Shown: positions 46,601 to 55,401, numbered from the stretch's first letter. The stretch is DNA of 64,000 bases from Parabacteroides distasonis ATCC 8503 (GCF_000012845.1 NC_009615.1:4342501-4406500), one strand, 5' to 3'. Notes: generated by a model from the sequence alone, not told the origin. Program-made: numbers and translations.

Positions 46601-47013
46601 GCTTGTGTACTATAACCAGTAACGACGACTTCATCCAAAGCTTGTGAATCCTCGACCAGCGTGATCTTGATGTTTGTCTGATTACTCTTCAAAGTAACCT
46701 CTTGAGTTACGTATCCGATATAAGAGACTACTAAGATGGCGTTTGCGGGCACATTCTCTATAATGGCTCGTCCATCCATATCAGAAATATTTCCGATAGT
46801 AGTTCCTTTTACGACTACGTTGGCTCCAACGATAGGACCAGATTTATCCACGATGTGGCAGTTAATCTGTCGTCCATCTTGCTGGACACTCATAAATCCC
46901 GTACTAGGTGTAGGATACAGATGATCTGTTTCTGTTGCAAAGGCCGTTCCGGCTCCGTACAGAAGAAAAGAAGCTCCTAAGACTAATGGCTTCCATGATA
47001 CAACATTTCTCAT
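43606..47013 (-). CDS. SusC/RagA-family TonB-linked transporter (leftward copy)
   Basis: 1135 residues. Signal at the start (MRNVVSWKPLVLGASFLLYG); regulatory beta-sandwich domain with DKSGPIVGANVVVKGTTIGN; TonB-box region ALDEVVVTGYSTQAKKDITG; plug with LQGKAAGVFVQAGGGPLGET and DPLIIVDGVQGVDIDA; long barrel ending QFIMGVNVTF. Similar along its whole length to the divergent copy at 47575. The upstream leader ends with a 17-nt motif (47020-47036) that is repeated exactly in front of the other copy. The two operons share the 560-bp control region. Confidence 0.97.
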   Translation of the reverse strand: MRNVVSWKPLVLGASFLLYGAGTAFATETDHLYPTPSTGFMSVQQDGRQINCHIVDKSGPIVGANVVVKGTTIGNISDMDGRAIIENVPANAILVVSYIGYVTQEVTLKSNQTNIKITLVEDSQALDEVVVTGYSTQAKKDITGSVAVVATDELKETPVSNFAEALQGKAAGVFVQAGGGPLGETTIRIRGVGSVNGSDPLIIVDGVQGVDIDAVNANDIESMQILKDAAASAIYGAKGANGVIVITTKQGKKNDRVQVSYNGYFGVAKMANDGYGLLNAWEAMEFQEEGQRNLFNYRGGQTVNHAQFGSIGKDGTGHLTMPYAIKPAGYSKEQIISQYGSIAAWEASYKDNGENTWSRSAYYQMLEDGYSEEEARAGTNWYDEVVQTGKVQDHQISITGGGEKATYSVGLGYMNREGTIKESWFRRYSLRANTNFFVNKWFNIGQNTNIAVIENSGERGRQGDDNTFGKTFSIQPWVPIYTVGGDYSGSQNAEGGRAESAPMSVDYGKDNRRRFLRAQSAIYAEIMPLESLGENLKIRTQFSARLGGAWDFWMNKRTIMTNKEGRNNNEFYEQANYWLDYQWTNTATYSKTINDDHTINAVIGTEALREGLGRWIQAGRINYPFEDDPNTWVINNGASSDLRNSGNQNAVSTMFGMFARADYAYQGKYLATVTVRRDASSRFSEKNRWGTFPSISLGWRMSDEKFMEKSRTWLDDLKIRAGYGTTGNSNIDSYNWAFQYGTGNRYLYSINGSDTEVYQGFGVTNLGDIEAKWETSKMFNAGFDITAFNQRLTANFDYYIKKTSDMLIDANWSALAGAADKPKVNIGDMTNKGVDLNITWNDKIGEVGYSVGVNLSHYKNRLDEIGTDAGIFTGTRISNMNVLMKGHAIGEFHGYQLDGIYKSEEEVRNYKNDAGGTVLPYGTSDASTLNAANYVGQFKVKDVNNDGKIDASDRTFIGNPHPDLTGGINLGVNWKGFDLSTYMYFSVGNDLFAMYKYYTHYGSLQSAYSKDRRDNSWHPVTNPDGIYPMWATANGESTIAANESNSGYIEDGSFLRMQTLTLGYTLPKSILDKIKFEKIRIYGQIANVFTLTGYSGLDPQVRTDTDGRSNDRTMGTDFGSYGMPRQFIMGVNVTF

Positions 47014-47228
47014 ACAAATTTAGAATTTAAGGTATAATAAAATAAAAAACACAAACTTTTAACAAAATGAATTCACTACTCTCTCATACCTCTAAGGTAT
47101 ATTACATCTGTTTACATCTTAAAATAAGTAAACATCACTCTCTTCTTTTCAACTTCTTTTGTGTAGCTTCTTCATTATCATGGTTTTAATTATGAAAATC
47201 ACTTCTTGTTTTTTTCATGATATTAAAA

Positions 47229-47444
47229 AAAACGACTAGTTGAAACGATCGTTTAAATCTTGCGTTTTCGAGAAGGGGGAAAGAGGATTTGAAAAAGAAG
47301 AGCTTTTTTGTGGGAAGAAAAGGTTATCTTTCCCATTAGCAATAAGATAAAATAAAAAAAAATGAACAAAAAGTTGCATGTGTCAAAAAAAAGACAGATC
47401 TTTACAAACGACTAAATGAAACGATCGTTTCAACTAGTCGTTTT
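47229..47444. other. 26-bp perfect inverted repeats in the divergent SusC/SusD control region
   Basis: Left copy 47229-47254, right copy 47419-47444, exact reverse complements, 164 bp apart. Each has the palindromic core TGAAACGATCGTTT with an asymmetric outer arm (AAAACGACTAGT). The right site extends to a 16-bp perfect palindrome TGAAACGATCGTTTCA, LacI-operator-like. Two readings are possible: recombination sites of an invertible promoter segment, or paired operators. The segment between them is purine-rich with a near -7 element TATCTTTC at about 47325; no clear promoter was found. The flanks (47014-47228 and 47445-47574) hold a dyad TGTTTAC-N12-GTAAACA at 47109-47134 and otherwise AT-rich leader. 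Confidence 0.6.
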
Positions 47445-47574
47445 ATGAAAAAACATTTAGACCATAAGTATTATAGATGAGTAATAGCTACAAGCTGTGA
47501 TGTTGTGTCTATATGAAAAAATCAAATTGTTAAGTAGATTGTGTTTTTTGATTTATACCTTAAATTCTAATTTT

Positions 47575-50500
47575 ATGAGTAATGTAGTATTTTGGAGACA
47601 GGTGTTTCTGGGAGCCTCTTTATTCCTTTGCGACGGATATCCCATCATCGCTGCGGAAGTTGGCGATTTAACACCAAACGTAGGAACTCGTAGCCTACAA
47701 CAAGATGGACGTAGAGTCATTTGTACTATTTCAGACAAAGCCGGACCAATTGTAGGGGCAAATGTCCTTGTTAAAGGAACCACTATCGGAAATATCTCCG
47801 ATATGGACGGACGTGTTATTTTAGACGGTGTGCCTAGTAATGCGATTTTAGTTGTGTCTTACATTGGCTATGTCAGTCAAGAAATTCCTTTAAAAAGTAG
47901 TCAGACGAATGTGAGGATTCAATTGGTGGAAGATACTCAAGCTTTGGATGAAGTGGTAGTAGTTGGATATGGTACGCAATCGAAGAAGGACATTACCGGT
48001 TCTGTTGCTGTTGTTTCTACAGACGCTATCCACGAGACTCCGGTGGCGACTTTCGCCGAGGCTTTGCAAGGAAAAGCATCCGGTGTGTATATCTCTAATT
48101 CCGGAGGTCCCAGCGGTGAGACTACGATCCGTATTCGTGGTGTGGGTTCTCTTAATAGTTCAGACCCGTTGATTGTTGTGGATGGTGTATCCGGGGTGGA
48201 TATCAGTTCCGTAAACCCGAATGATATTGAGTCTATGCAAGTGTTGAAGGATGCTTCAGCTACCGCTATTTATGGTGCACAAGGTGCGAATGGCGTAATT
48301 ATCATTACGACGAAGCAGGGTACGCGTGCTGATCGTGTTCGTGTCTCTTATAATGGATATTTTGGTGTCGCTAAGATGGCTAACAGCGGTTATGATTTGT
48401 TGAACGGTTGGGAATCGATGGAATTCGAGGAATTAGGACAGCAGAATCTGTATAACTATCGTGGTTTGGCAACCTCTCATCCTCAATTCGGGCAAATCGC
48501 CGCTACGGGTGGTAAAGGTATTTCGATGCCTTATGCGATTAAGCCGGCCGGTTATAGCGAACAGCAGATTATTGATATGTATGGGAGCGTAGAGGCTTGG
48601 GAAAAGTCGTATGTAGACGATGGAAGCAGCTCTTGGGCCCGATCCGCGTATTATCAGATGTTGGCCGACGGTTATTCCGATGCGGAGGCTCGTAAGGGTA
48701 CCAATTGGTACGATGAGATTGTACAGACCGGAAAGATCCAAGATCACCAGATCTCTTTGGTGGGTGGTGGCGAGAAAGCTACTTATTCTGTCTCTTTGGG
48801 TTATACAAATCGAGAGGGTACGATCCAGAATTCTTATTTCAAACGTTACTCTTTACGTACGAATACGACCTATAATCCTAATAAGTATTTCACGATGGGC
48901 CAAAATACGAACCTTGCCGCTATGGAAACGGGAGGAGAGTCTGGTCGTCAAGGAGATGCGAACACGTTCGCTAAGACTTATACCATGAATTCGTGGGTAC
49001 CTATATATAATGTAGGAGGTGATTATACGGGATCCGTGGCACCTAATGCGGGCCGTGATATTTCCGCCGTGCATCAGGTAGCTATGAATGAGAATGATTG
49101 GACACGCATGTTTCATGGACAGACTGCGGTTTTTGCCGAGCTTTCCAATCCTTGGATCGAAGGTCTGAAGCTTCGTTCTCAGTTTAGCGCTCGCTTGAAT
49201 GGTATGTGGAGTTTGGAGATGACCGAACGTCAAAATATGGCGAACAAAGAGGCTTCTGCCAACAATACATTGACTGAGACGGGCAACTGGCGTTTGAACT
49301 GGCAGTGGACAAATACGGCTACTTATACCAAGAAGATTCATGAAGATCATAATATTACCGTTGTTTTGGGTACGGAGGCTATCAAACAAGGTGTCGGCCG
49401 TTATATGCAAGGAACCCGTATCGATTACATCTTCGAGAGCGATCCGAATACTTGGACACTGGATAATGGTTCTTCTTCTAATATAGGTAACTCTAGCCGT
49501 TATCAAAGAAAAGTGACTATGTTCGGCCTTTTCGGACGTGCGGACTATTCTTATAAGGGTAAATATTTGGCGACATTCACGATTCGCCGCGACGCTTCTT
49601 CCAAGTTTGGCTCCAAGAACCGTTGGGGTAACTTCCCTTCCGCCTCCTTGGGATGGCGTATGTCTGACGAGAAATTTATGGAGCCTACCCGGAAATGGTT
49701 GGATGACTTTAAGCTGCGTGCCGGTTATGGTACGACCGGTAATTCGAATATTGGTTCTTACAACTATGCGTTCCAGTATGGTACGGGAAATTATTATATG
49801 TATCCTATCACGGGATCGGATTCAGAGACTTCTCCCGGTTATGTGCTCTCGAACTTGGGTGACTCGGACGCTAAATGGGAAACCACAAAAATGTTTAATA
49901 TAGGTTTCGACCTTACGGCTTTGAGTAACCGATTGACCGCCGGATTTGACTTTTATGTAAAGAATACCTCAGACTTGCTTGTGCCTGCTAACTGGTCTGC
50001 GCTGGTTGGTAACGCATCAAAGCCTAGTATCAATATCGGTGATATGAAGAACAGAGGTGTTGATTTGTCCATTGGATGGAGGGACAAAGTTGGCGAGTTC
50101 GGTTATAACATCACGGCTAACATCTCAAGATACAAGAATGAGCTTACCCGGTTGGGATCTTCTGATTTGTTCAACGATACTCGTTTGAGCAAGGTGAATA
50201 TTACTACGGTGGGCCAACCTGTCGGAATGTTCTACGGGTATCAGATTGAGGGTATTTATCAAAATGAGCAAGATGTTATTTCCTCGGGCGTTCTGCCTTA
50301 TGGTGTGGCTACGGAAAACGATTTGGTCGCTTCCGCATGGGTAGGCCGATATAAGATGAAAGACGTGAACAACGATGGTAAGATCGACGCGGATGACCGT
50401 ACGATTATCGGTAATCCTCATCCTGATTTGACCGGAGGTTTCAATATCTCTTTGACTTGGAGAGATTTTGATCTAAGTACTTACATGTATTACTCGATTG

Positions 50501-50958
50501 GAAATGATTTGTACAAACACTACGAGTACTATACGATGTTTGGAAACTTGCAGTCTAATTATTCGAAAGATCGTTTGGCGAAATCTTGGGATCCGGTGAA
50601 TAATCCGAACGGTATTTATCCTTTGTGGACAACGACCTCGACCGAGGGCCCCGAGGCTGGTAACGAATCGAACTCCAATTATGTGCAAGATGGTTCTTAT
50701 CTTCGGATGCAGACGTTGACTTTGGGGTATTCATTGCCTAAGAAGTTGCTGAAGAAGATCGGTTTCGAGAAGATACGTGTATACGGCCAGATCAGTAACG
50801 TGTTTACGATAACCGGTTATGATGGATTGGATCCGGAGGTTCGTTCGCATACTTCGTTCGAGAACGAATATGTATCAAGCGATATGAATAAAGGTATCGA
50901 TTATGGATCTTATGGTATGCCTCGTCAGTTCTTGATGGGTGTGAATGTGACATTCTAA
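47575..50958 (+). CDS. SusC/RagA-family TonB-linked transporter (rightward copy)
   Basis: 1127 residues from ATG 47575 (MSNVVFWRQVFLGASLFLCD), chosen by alignment with the paralogue; the frame start at 47497 adds an unlikely 26 residues. Regulatory domain with DKAGPIVGANVLVKGTTIGN, TonB-box region ALDEVVVVGYGTQSKKDITG, plug with LQGKASGVYISNSGGPSGET and DPLIVVDGVSGVDISS, barrel ending QFLMGVNVTF. Its 17-nt leader motif (47554-47570) is an exact copy of the one in front of the leftward SusC. A paralogous transporter pair may take up alternative forms of a related ligand. Confidence 0.97.
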   Translation: MSNVVFWRQVFLGASLFLCDGYPIIAAEVGDLTPNVGTRSLQQDGRRVICTISDKAGPIVGANVLVKGTTIGNISDMDGRVILDGVPSNAILVVSYIGYVSQEIPLKSSQTNVRIQLVEDTQALDEVVVVGYGTQSKKDITGSVAVVSTDAIHETPVATFAEALQGKASGVYISNSGGPSGETTIRIRGVGSLNSSDPLIVVDGVSGVDISSVNPNDIESMQVLKDASATAIYGAQGANGVIIITTKQGTRADRVRVSYNGYFGVAKMANSGYDLLNGWESMEFEELGQQNLYNYRGLATSHPQFGQIAATGGKGISMPYAIKPAGYSEQQIIDMYGSVEAWEKSYVDDGSSSWARSAYYQMLADGYSDAEARKGTNWYDEIVQTGKIQDHQISLVGGGEKATYSVSLGYTNREGTIQNSYFKRYSLRTNTTYNPNKYFTMGQNTNLAAMETGGESGRQGDANTFAKTYTMNSWVPIYNVGGDYTGSVAPNAGRDISAVHQVAMNENDWTRMFHGQTAVFAELSNPWIEGLKLRSQFSARLNGMWSLEMTERQNMANKEASANNTLTETGNWRLNWQWTNTATYTKKIHEDHNITVVLGTEAIKQGVGRYMQGTRIDYIFESDPNTWTLDNGSSSNIGNSSRYQRKVTMFGLFGRADYSYKGKYLATFTIRRDASSKFGSKNRWGNFPSASLGWRMSDEKFMEPTRKWLDDFKLRAGYGTTGNSNIGSYNYAFQYGTGNYYMYPITGSDSETSPGYVLSNLGDSDAKWETTKMFNIGFDLTALSNRLTAGFDFYVKNTSDLLVPANWSALVGNASKPSINIGDMKNRGVDLSIGWRDKVGEFGYNITANISRYKNELTRLGSSDLFNDTRLSKVNITTVGQPVGMFYGYQIEGIYQNEQDVISSGVLPYGVATENDLVASAWVGRYKMKDVNNDGKIDADDRTIIGNPHPDLTGGFNISLTWRDFDLSTYMYYSIGNDLYKHYEYYTMFGNLQSNYSKDRLAKSWDPVNNPNGIYPLWTTTSTEGPEAGNESNSNYVQDGSYLRMQTLTLGYSLPKKLLKKIGFEKIRVYGQISNVFTITGYDGLDPEVRSHTSFENEYVSSDMNKGIDYGSYGMPRQFLMGVNVTF

Positions 50959-50994
50959 CGTATGTGCTTTATAAACGATTAATTTGAATTCATT

Positions 50995-52869
50995 ATGAAA
51001 AAAGTTCTTATATATTTTGCGATGGCGGTGGTTCTCGCGTTAGGCAGCACATCTTGTTCCGATTTCTTGGAGATCGAACCAGTAGGTGCGGTTAATGAAA
51101 CCAATTTAACGGATCAGGAAGGTATTAATTATCTTCTTACCGGCATGTATTCAGCGTTAAATATTCCGGCGGCTACGACTAACTCTTATTTTGGGGCAAG
51201 CTTGACAAACTATACGTATGGTGATGTGATGGGCGGTGACGCTAATAAGGGGTCAACGGCTGCGGACCAATCGGACTTCACGTTGTTGGAGACTTTTAGC
51301 TTTACGACCGATAATTCCTATATCAAGCGTAAATGGGTGGCAGTATACGATGCGGTGGCTCGTGCTAATAATGTCATGCATTTGGCCGGTTTGATTAAAG
51401 ATGAGCTTTCCGCTATACCGGGACAGGAGAAAGATTTTTATACCGAGGCCATAGCCCAAGCTCGTTTCATGCGTGGTTTTTATTTGTTTGAGGGTATCAA
51501 GAATTTTGGGGCGGCTATTCCTTATGTATCTTTGGAGGATTATGAGTCGTCCGTGAACCCACTGATATCGAATGTGGATGAGAGCGGTAACTATATTTAT
51601 ATTTGGGAACAGGTGGCTGAAGATTTGCAGTATGCTTATGATAATCTTCCCGGCGCATGGCCGGAAGAGCCCGGTCGTGCCAACAAATGGGCGGCTGGAG
51701 CGTTTTTGGCGAAACTGAGAATATTCCAGTCTTCTCCCTATAATGGAACGAATGGAACCTCCAACAAATGGACGGAGGCTAAATCGATTTTAGAAACGGT
51801 TATCGCTAATGGTACGGATAGCAAGGGCACGAAATATACCTTGACCCCGAGTTATGAGACGCTTTACACGGCGGGCGAGAGCGACTGGACGGGCGAGTCT
51901 GTGTTTGACGTCCAGATGGCAATCTCCGGTACGCAGTATTATACCAATGCGATCAATGGTAACTCTCATATCTCATTGTCTGGCAAGATTGGTTCCGGCT
52001 GGGGATTCTACCAGCCTTCTTATGACTTGGTGAATGCGCATATGGTGGATGAATATGGACTGCCTTATCTCGATAAGTCGTATCAAAGCAAAACCTCGGT
52101 TACAACAATTGATGGCGATAATGTACCTCATACGGATTTGACGGTTTATACGGATCCTCGGGTTGACGTATCTGCGGGTCGTTTCAATGTCCCCTATATG
52201 GATTGGGATATACCGGTTACTATCGATGGCTGGATTCGTGATTTGGCGAATGGCGGTCCGTTCTTGAATAAGAAGAATCTGCCGAAAAAGGCGGATAAGG
52301 GAGGCTTGAGCTTGACTACAACCGGTGGCTCAACTGCCAAGAACTTCCACTTGATGCGTGTAGCTGAGCTTTACCTGCTTTATGCTGAGGCTTGTATAGA
52401 AACGGGTGATATCAATACTGCCAGAGAATATATCAACAAAGTTCGCGCACGTGCCGCACAAAGTTGTATCATGGCTGCCGACGCGAATAACAATATGGCT
52501 TTAACTTCTTCTCCATATGTATTGGAGGATAAGGTGAGCGGAAATACCATTGCTAATACGGCGGCTAATTATCGCATCGGCTTGTATCCCGCGAGTGGCT
52601 GGACAGTGGATAAGGCGATAAAAGCCTTGCGTTTCGAGCGTAGGATCGAGTTGGCGATGGAGGGGCATCATTGGTATGATCTTGTGCGCTGGAATGCGGC
52701 TTCTGAGGAGCTGGGTAATAAAGGTTCGGGCTTCTTGGCTTATGAAAAGAGATATTTGCTGAAGTACCAATCGGCTACGTATCCGGATAGATTAGTGACA
52801 CTTCCGATCCCTAACGATGAAATTGTCACCATGGAAGGCGTATTAGTCCAGAATGAGAACTGGAAATAA
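50995..52869 (+). CDS. SusD/RagB-family lipoprotein (rightward copy)
   Basis: 624 residues. Lipobox at LGSTSCSDFLEIEPVGAV. SusD core motifs IAQARFMRGFYLFEGIKNFG, YGDVMGGDANKGSTAADQ, FHLMRVAELYLLYAEACIET and RRIELAMEGHHWYDLVRWN. Follows SusC by 36 bp. Extensive identity with the leftward SusD shows that a whole susC-susD-terminator block was duplicated and inverted. Confidence 0.96.
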   Translation: MKKVLIYFAMAVVLALGSTSCSDFLEIEPVGAVNETNLTDQEGINYLLTGMYSALNIPAATTNSYFGASLTNYTYGDVMGGDANKGSTAADQSDFTLLETFSFTTDNSYIKRKWVAVYDAVARANNVMHLAGLIKDELSAIPGQEKDFYTEAIAQARFMRGFYLFEGIKNFGAAIPYVSLEDYESSVNPLISNVDESGNYIYIWEQVAEDLQYAYDNLPGAWPEEPGRANKWAAGAFLAKLRIFQSSPYNGTNGTSNKWTEAKSILETVIANGTDSKGTKYTLTPSYETLYTAGESDWTGESVFDVQMAISGTQYYTNAINGNSHISLSGKIGSGWGFYQPSYDLVNAHMVDEYGLPYLDKSYQSKTSVTTIDGDNVPHTDLTVYTDPRVDVSAGRFNVPYMDWDIPVTIDGWIRDLANGGPFLNKKNLPKKADKGGLSLTTTGGSTAKNFHLMRVAELYLLYAEACIETGDINTAREYINKVRARAAQSCIMAADANNNMALTSSPYVLEDKVSGNTIANTAANYRIGLYPASGWTVDKAIKALRFERRIELAMEGHHWYDLVRWNAASEELGNKGSGFLAYEKRYLLKYQSATYPDRLVTLPIPNDEIVTMEGVLVQNENWK

Positions 52870-52892
52870 ATTGTAGGTTGATAATCATTGTG

Positions 52893-52917
52893 GGCCGGGC
52901 ATGTGATATGTCCGGCC
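52893..52917 (+). terminator. Terminator of the rightward SusC/SusD operon
   Basis: A 10-bp stem with one G-U (52893-52902 with 52908-52917, GGCCGGGCAT/ATGTCCGGCC), 5-nt loop, followed by TTTT. Shares 23 nt with the terminator of the leftward operon. Confidence 0.85.
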
Positions 52918-52922
52918 TTTTG

Positions 52923-52930
52923 TATATTTG
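52923..52930 (+). promoter_or_regulatory. -7 promoter element for the MBL/VOC genes
   Basis: TATATTTG (TAnnTTTG), immediately after the SusD terminator's T run and about 70 bp before the MBL gene. No clear -33 was seen. Confidence 0.45.
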
Positions 52931-52995
52931 TACCGTGAATTCAACAACCCGGTGAGGTTCGGTGTTCTTAAGATAAACAATAAATGAGGATCATT

Positions 52996-53718
52996 ATGAG
53001 ATTGGTGTATATTTATCATAGCGGATTCGCTTTGGAAGCGGATGGCTTTTCGATCTTGATCGATTATTTCAAGGATAGCGATCCGGACCCGGCCAAGGGA
53101 TACGTGCGTAGCGAACTCTTGAAGCGTGCGGGCACATTATATATATTAGCGTCGCATTTCCATCCGGATCATTTTAATCCGGAAGTATTGAAATGGAAAG
53201 AGCAGAAGCCGGATATCAAATATATCTTTTCCAAGGATATATTGAAGCGTCGGAGGGCCAAGGCTGATGATGCTATTTATTTGAAGAAGGGGGATGCCTA
53301 TCAAGATGAACTTCTGACCATCAAGGCATTTGGTTCCACGGATGTGGGGATCTCTTTCCTGATAGAGACAGAAGGCAGACGGATCTTCCATGCCGGCGAC
53401 TTGAATAATTGGCATTGGAAAGACGAGTCCACCCCGCAAGAGGTAGCCGAGGCTGAGGGTAATTACTTGAAGGAACTGGATATAATAGCGACAGAAACCT
53501 CTGTGATGGATCTCGTCATGTTCCCGGTCGATCCTCGTTTGAGTACCGATTTCATGAGGGGCGCCCAGCAATTTATCGATCGTATAAAAACAAGCGTATT
53601 TGTCCCGATGCACTTTTGGGAACGTCCGGCGGAGGTTATGGCTTTCGGCCCTTACGCCGAATCGAAAGGATGTCGTTATATCGTATTGTCTGTTCCGGGA
53701 GAAGGGACGGATATATAA
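52996..53718 (+). CDS. MBL-fold metallo-hydrolase (UlaG-like)
   Basis: 240 residues from ATG 52996 (ATG 52984 would add MRII). N-terminal MRLVYIYHSGFALEADGFSI, metal motif ILASHFHPDHFNPEVL (HxHxDH), then RIFHAGDLNNWHWKDE (Asp ligand) and VFVPMHFWERPAE (His). This is the compact beta-lactamase-2 type hydrolase; no signal peptide, so it is cytosolic. Substrate unknown. The VOC gene follows after 47 bp. Confidence 0.86.
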   Translation: MRLVYIYHSGFALEADGFSILIDYFKDSDPDPAKGYVRSELLKRAGTLYILASHFHPDHFNPEVLKWKEQKPDIKYIFSKDILKRRRAKADDAIYLKKGDAYQDELLTIKAFGSTDVGISFLIETEGRRIFHAGDLNNWHWKDESTPQEVAEAEGNYLKELDIIATETSVMDLVMFPVDPRLSTDFMRGAQQFIDRIKTSVFVPMHFWERPAEVMAFGPYAESKGCRYIVLSVPGEGTDI

Positions 53719-53765
53719 TATATTATTAATGTATAGGTTATTTTAAACGCATAAATTTATTAGGT

Positions 53766-54143
53766 ATGGAAGTTAAAGGTAGATTTGACCATTTCAATAT
53801 TAATGTATTGGATTTGGATAAGAGTATCGCTTTTTATAATAAAGCGTTGGGATTGAAAGAGCACCATCGTAAGGTAGCGGAAGACGGTTCGTTTATCTTG
53901 GTTTATCTAACGGATGAGCAAACCGGTTTCTTGATGGAGCTGACTTGGCTGCGTGACCGGAAAGAACCTTATGAGCTAGGCGACAATGAGAGCCATCTTT
54001 GTTTCCGGGTAGCCGGCGATTATGAGGAGGTACGTAAATACCACAAGGAAATGGGAGCGGTTTGCTTCGAGAATACCAAGATGGGATTGTATTTTATTAA
54101 TGATCCGGATGACTATTGGATCGAGATATTACCGTTGCGATAA
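53766..54143 (+). CDS. VOC-family protein (lactoylglutathione lyase-like)
   Basis: 125 residues with a paired beta-alpha-beta-beta-beta fold. Metal-ligand positions visible: His in GRFDHFNINVLDLDKS, Glu in GFLMELTWL, His in NESHLCFRV and Glu in DYWIEILPL, the four expected for glyoxalase I. The substrate thiol in these bacteria is uncertain since glutathione is usually absent, so it may act on another methylglyoxal adduct or unrelated compound. Adjacent to a glucokinase gene, a plausible sugar-metabolism context. Confidence 0.85.
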   Translation: MEVKGRFDHFNINVLDLDKSIAFYNKALGLKEHHRKVAEDGSFILVYLTDEQTGFLMELTWLRDRKEPYELGDNESHLCFRVAGDYEEVRKYHKEMGAVCFENTKMGLYFINDPDDYWIEILPLR

Positions 54144-54258
54144 TTCTCCATTATTATATAACAATGTTGCTTAACATAAGTTTTCGAAAAAAGAAGATAA
54201 AATGACAGGAATCTGTAAAATTTTCTTCAAATCGTATTGCAACTTGTGTTAAACCTCT

Positions 54259-54266
54259 TATATTTG
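54259..54266 (+). promoter_or_regulatory. Promoter for the ROK glucokinase gene
   Basis: -7 element TATATTTG with TTG at 54237-54239, 19 bp upstream. ATG 54312 lies 45 bp downstream; a frame start at 54237 would overlap the -33 region and is rejected. Confidence 0.68.
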
Positions 54267-54311
54267 CTACCTAGAAAGAGGAAAATCATTATTAATCCTA
54301 AATATAAAATC

Positions 54312-55298
54312 ATGGAGAAGCCTTATGTAGTAGGTATCGATATAGGTGGTACCAACACTGTTTTTGGTGTAGTTGACGCAAGAGGAACAATCTTGTATAG
54401 TGGATCAATTAAGACTGGTAAATATGCAGACGTTAATGACTATGTAGCGGAATTAGCTAAAGGTCTGAAGTCTGTTATTGATCAGGCTGGTGGTCCGGAT
54501 AAGATTAAAGGTGTGGGTGTAGGTGCTCCGAACGGAAACTTTTTCAACGGATGTATCGAATTCGCTCCGAACTTGCCTTGGAAAGGTAAGATTCCTTTGG
54601 CTCAATTGATCAGCGAACAGATTGATGGTATTCCTGTTGCTTTAACAAACGACGCCAATGCTGCCGCTATCGGTGAGATGACTTATGGAGCCGCTCGCGG
54701 TATGAAAGATTTTATCGTGATCACTTTGGGTACCGGCGTGGGTAGCGGTATCGTAGTAGGTGGTAACTTGGTATACGGACATGACGGTTTTGCCGGTGAG
54801 TTGGGCCATGTTATCATGCGTCGTAACAACGGTCGTCAGTGTGGTTGCGGTCGTCAAGGATGTCTGGAGGCTTATGCTTCAGCTACCGGTGTGGCTCGTA
54901 CGGCTCGTGAATATCTGGAAATCCGTAAGGACGAGAGTGTTCTTCGCGACTTGGATCCGGATGAAATCACTTCAAAAGACGTATACGACGCAGCTATGAA
55001 GAATGATAAGATCGCTCTTGAGATTTTCGAGGCTACCGGCTCTATGTTGGGAGAGGCTTTCGCTGATTTCGTAGCATTCTCTAGCCCGGAGGCTATCATT
55101 TTGTTTGGCGGTCTTACGAAAGCTGGCGATTTGATCATGAACCCGATTAAACGTTCAATGGAGAAAAATATGTTGAAGGTTTACGCAGGTAAGACTAAAT
55201 TATTATTCTCTCAATTGAAAGAGAGCGACGCTGCCGTATTAGGAGCAAGTGCTTTGGGTTGGGAAGTAAGAGACCAAAGCGCTGGTTTGGAAGTCTAA
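54312..55298 (+). CDS. ROK-family glucokinase
   Basis: 328 residues. Phosphate-binding motif VVGIDIGGTNTVFGVVD, DANAAAIGEMTYGAARG with the catalytic Asp, ITLGTGVGSGIVVGGNLVYG, and zinc-binding GQCGCGRQGCLEAYASATG-type cysteines (NGRQCGCGRQGCLEAYAS). ATP-dependent phosphorylation of glucose or a related hexose, feeding glycolysis. No helix-turn-helix precedes the kinase domain, so it is an enzyme and not a ROK repressor. Ends at a strong terminator. Confidence 0.94.
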   Translation: MEKPYVVGIDIGGTNTVFGVVDARGTILYSGSIKTGKYADVNDYVAELAKGLKSVIDQAGGPDKIKGVGVGAPNGNFFNGCIEFAPNLPWKGKIPLAQLISEQIDGIPVALTNDANAAAIGEMTYGAARGMKDFIVITLGTGVGSGIVVGGNLVYGHDGFAGELGHVIMRRNNGRQCGCGRQGCLEAYASATGVARTAREYLEIRKDESVLRDLDPDEITSKDVYDAAMKNDKIALEIFEATGSMLGEAFADFVAFSSPEAIILFGGLTKAGDLIMNPIKRSMEKNMLKVYAGKTKLLFSQLKESDAAVLGASALGWEVRDQSAGLEV

Positions 55299-55340
55299 AT
55301 CCGGTTTTACGTATAACGAAAAGACATTTGCGAAATAAGG

Positions 55341-55370
55341 CAAGCCGCATCTATATTTAGGTGCGGCTTG
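55341..55370 (+). terminator. Terminator of the glucokinase gene
   Basis: A 9-bp stem, CAAGCCGCA (55341-55349) with TGCGGCTTG (55362-55370), followed by TTGTTTTT. Confidence 0.88.
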
Positions 55371-55401
55371 TTGTTTTTAATTGAATTATAAATCATAAAG
55401 T

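Noticed and set aside
48433..49506. Antisense frames (104 and 217 codons) inside the rightward SusC
   Set aside because: They lie wholly within a clear SusC coding region and show no recognisable protein.
41715..52869. The two SusC/SusD operons as a full polysaccharide utilisation locus
   Set aside because: No glycoside hydrolase, polysaccharide lyase, sulfatase or hybrid two-component regulator gene lies within the flanking regions seen here.
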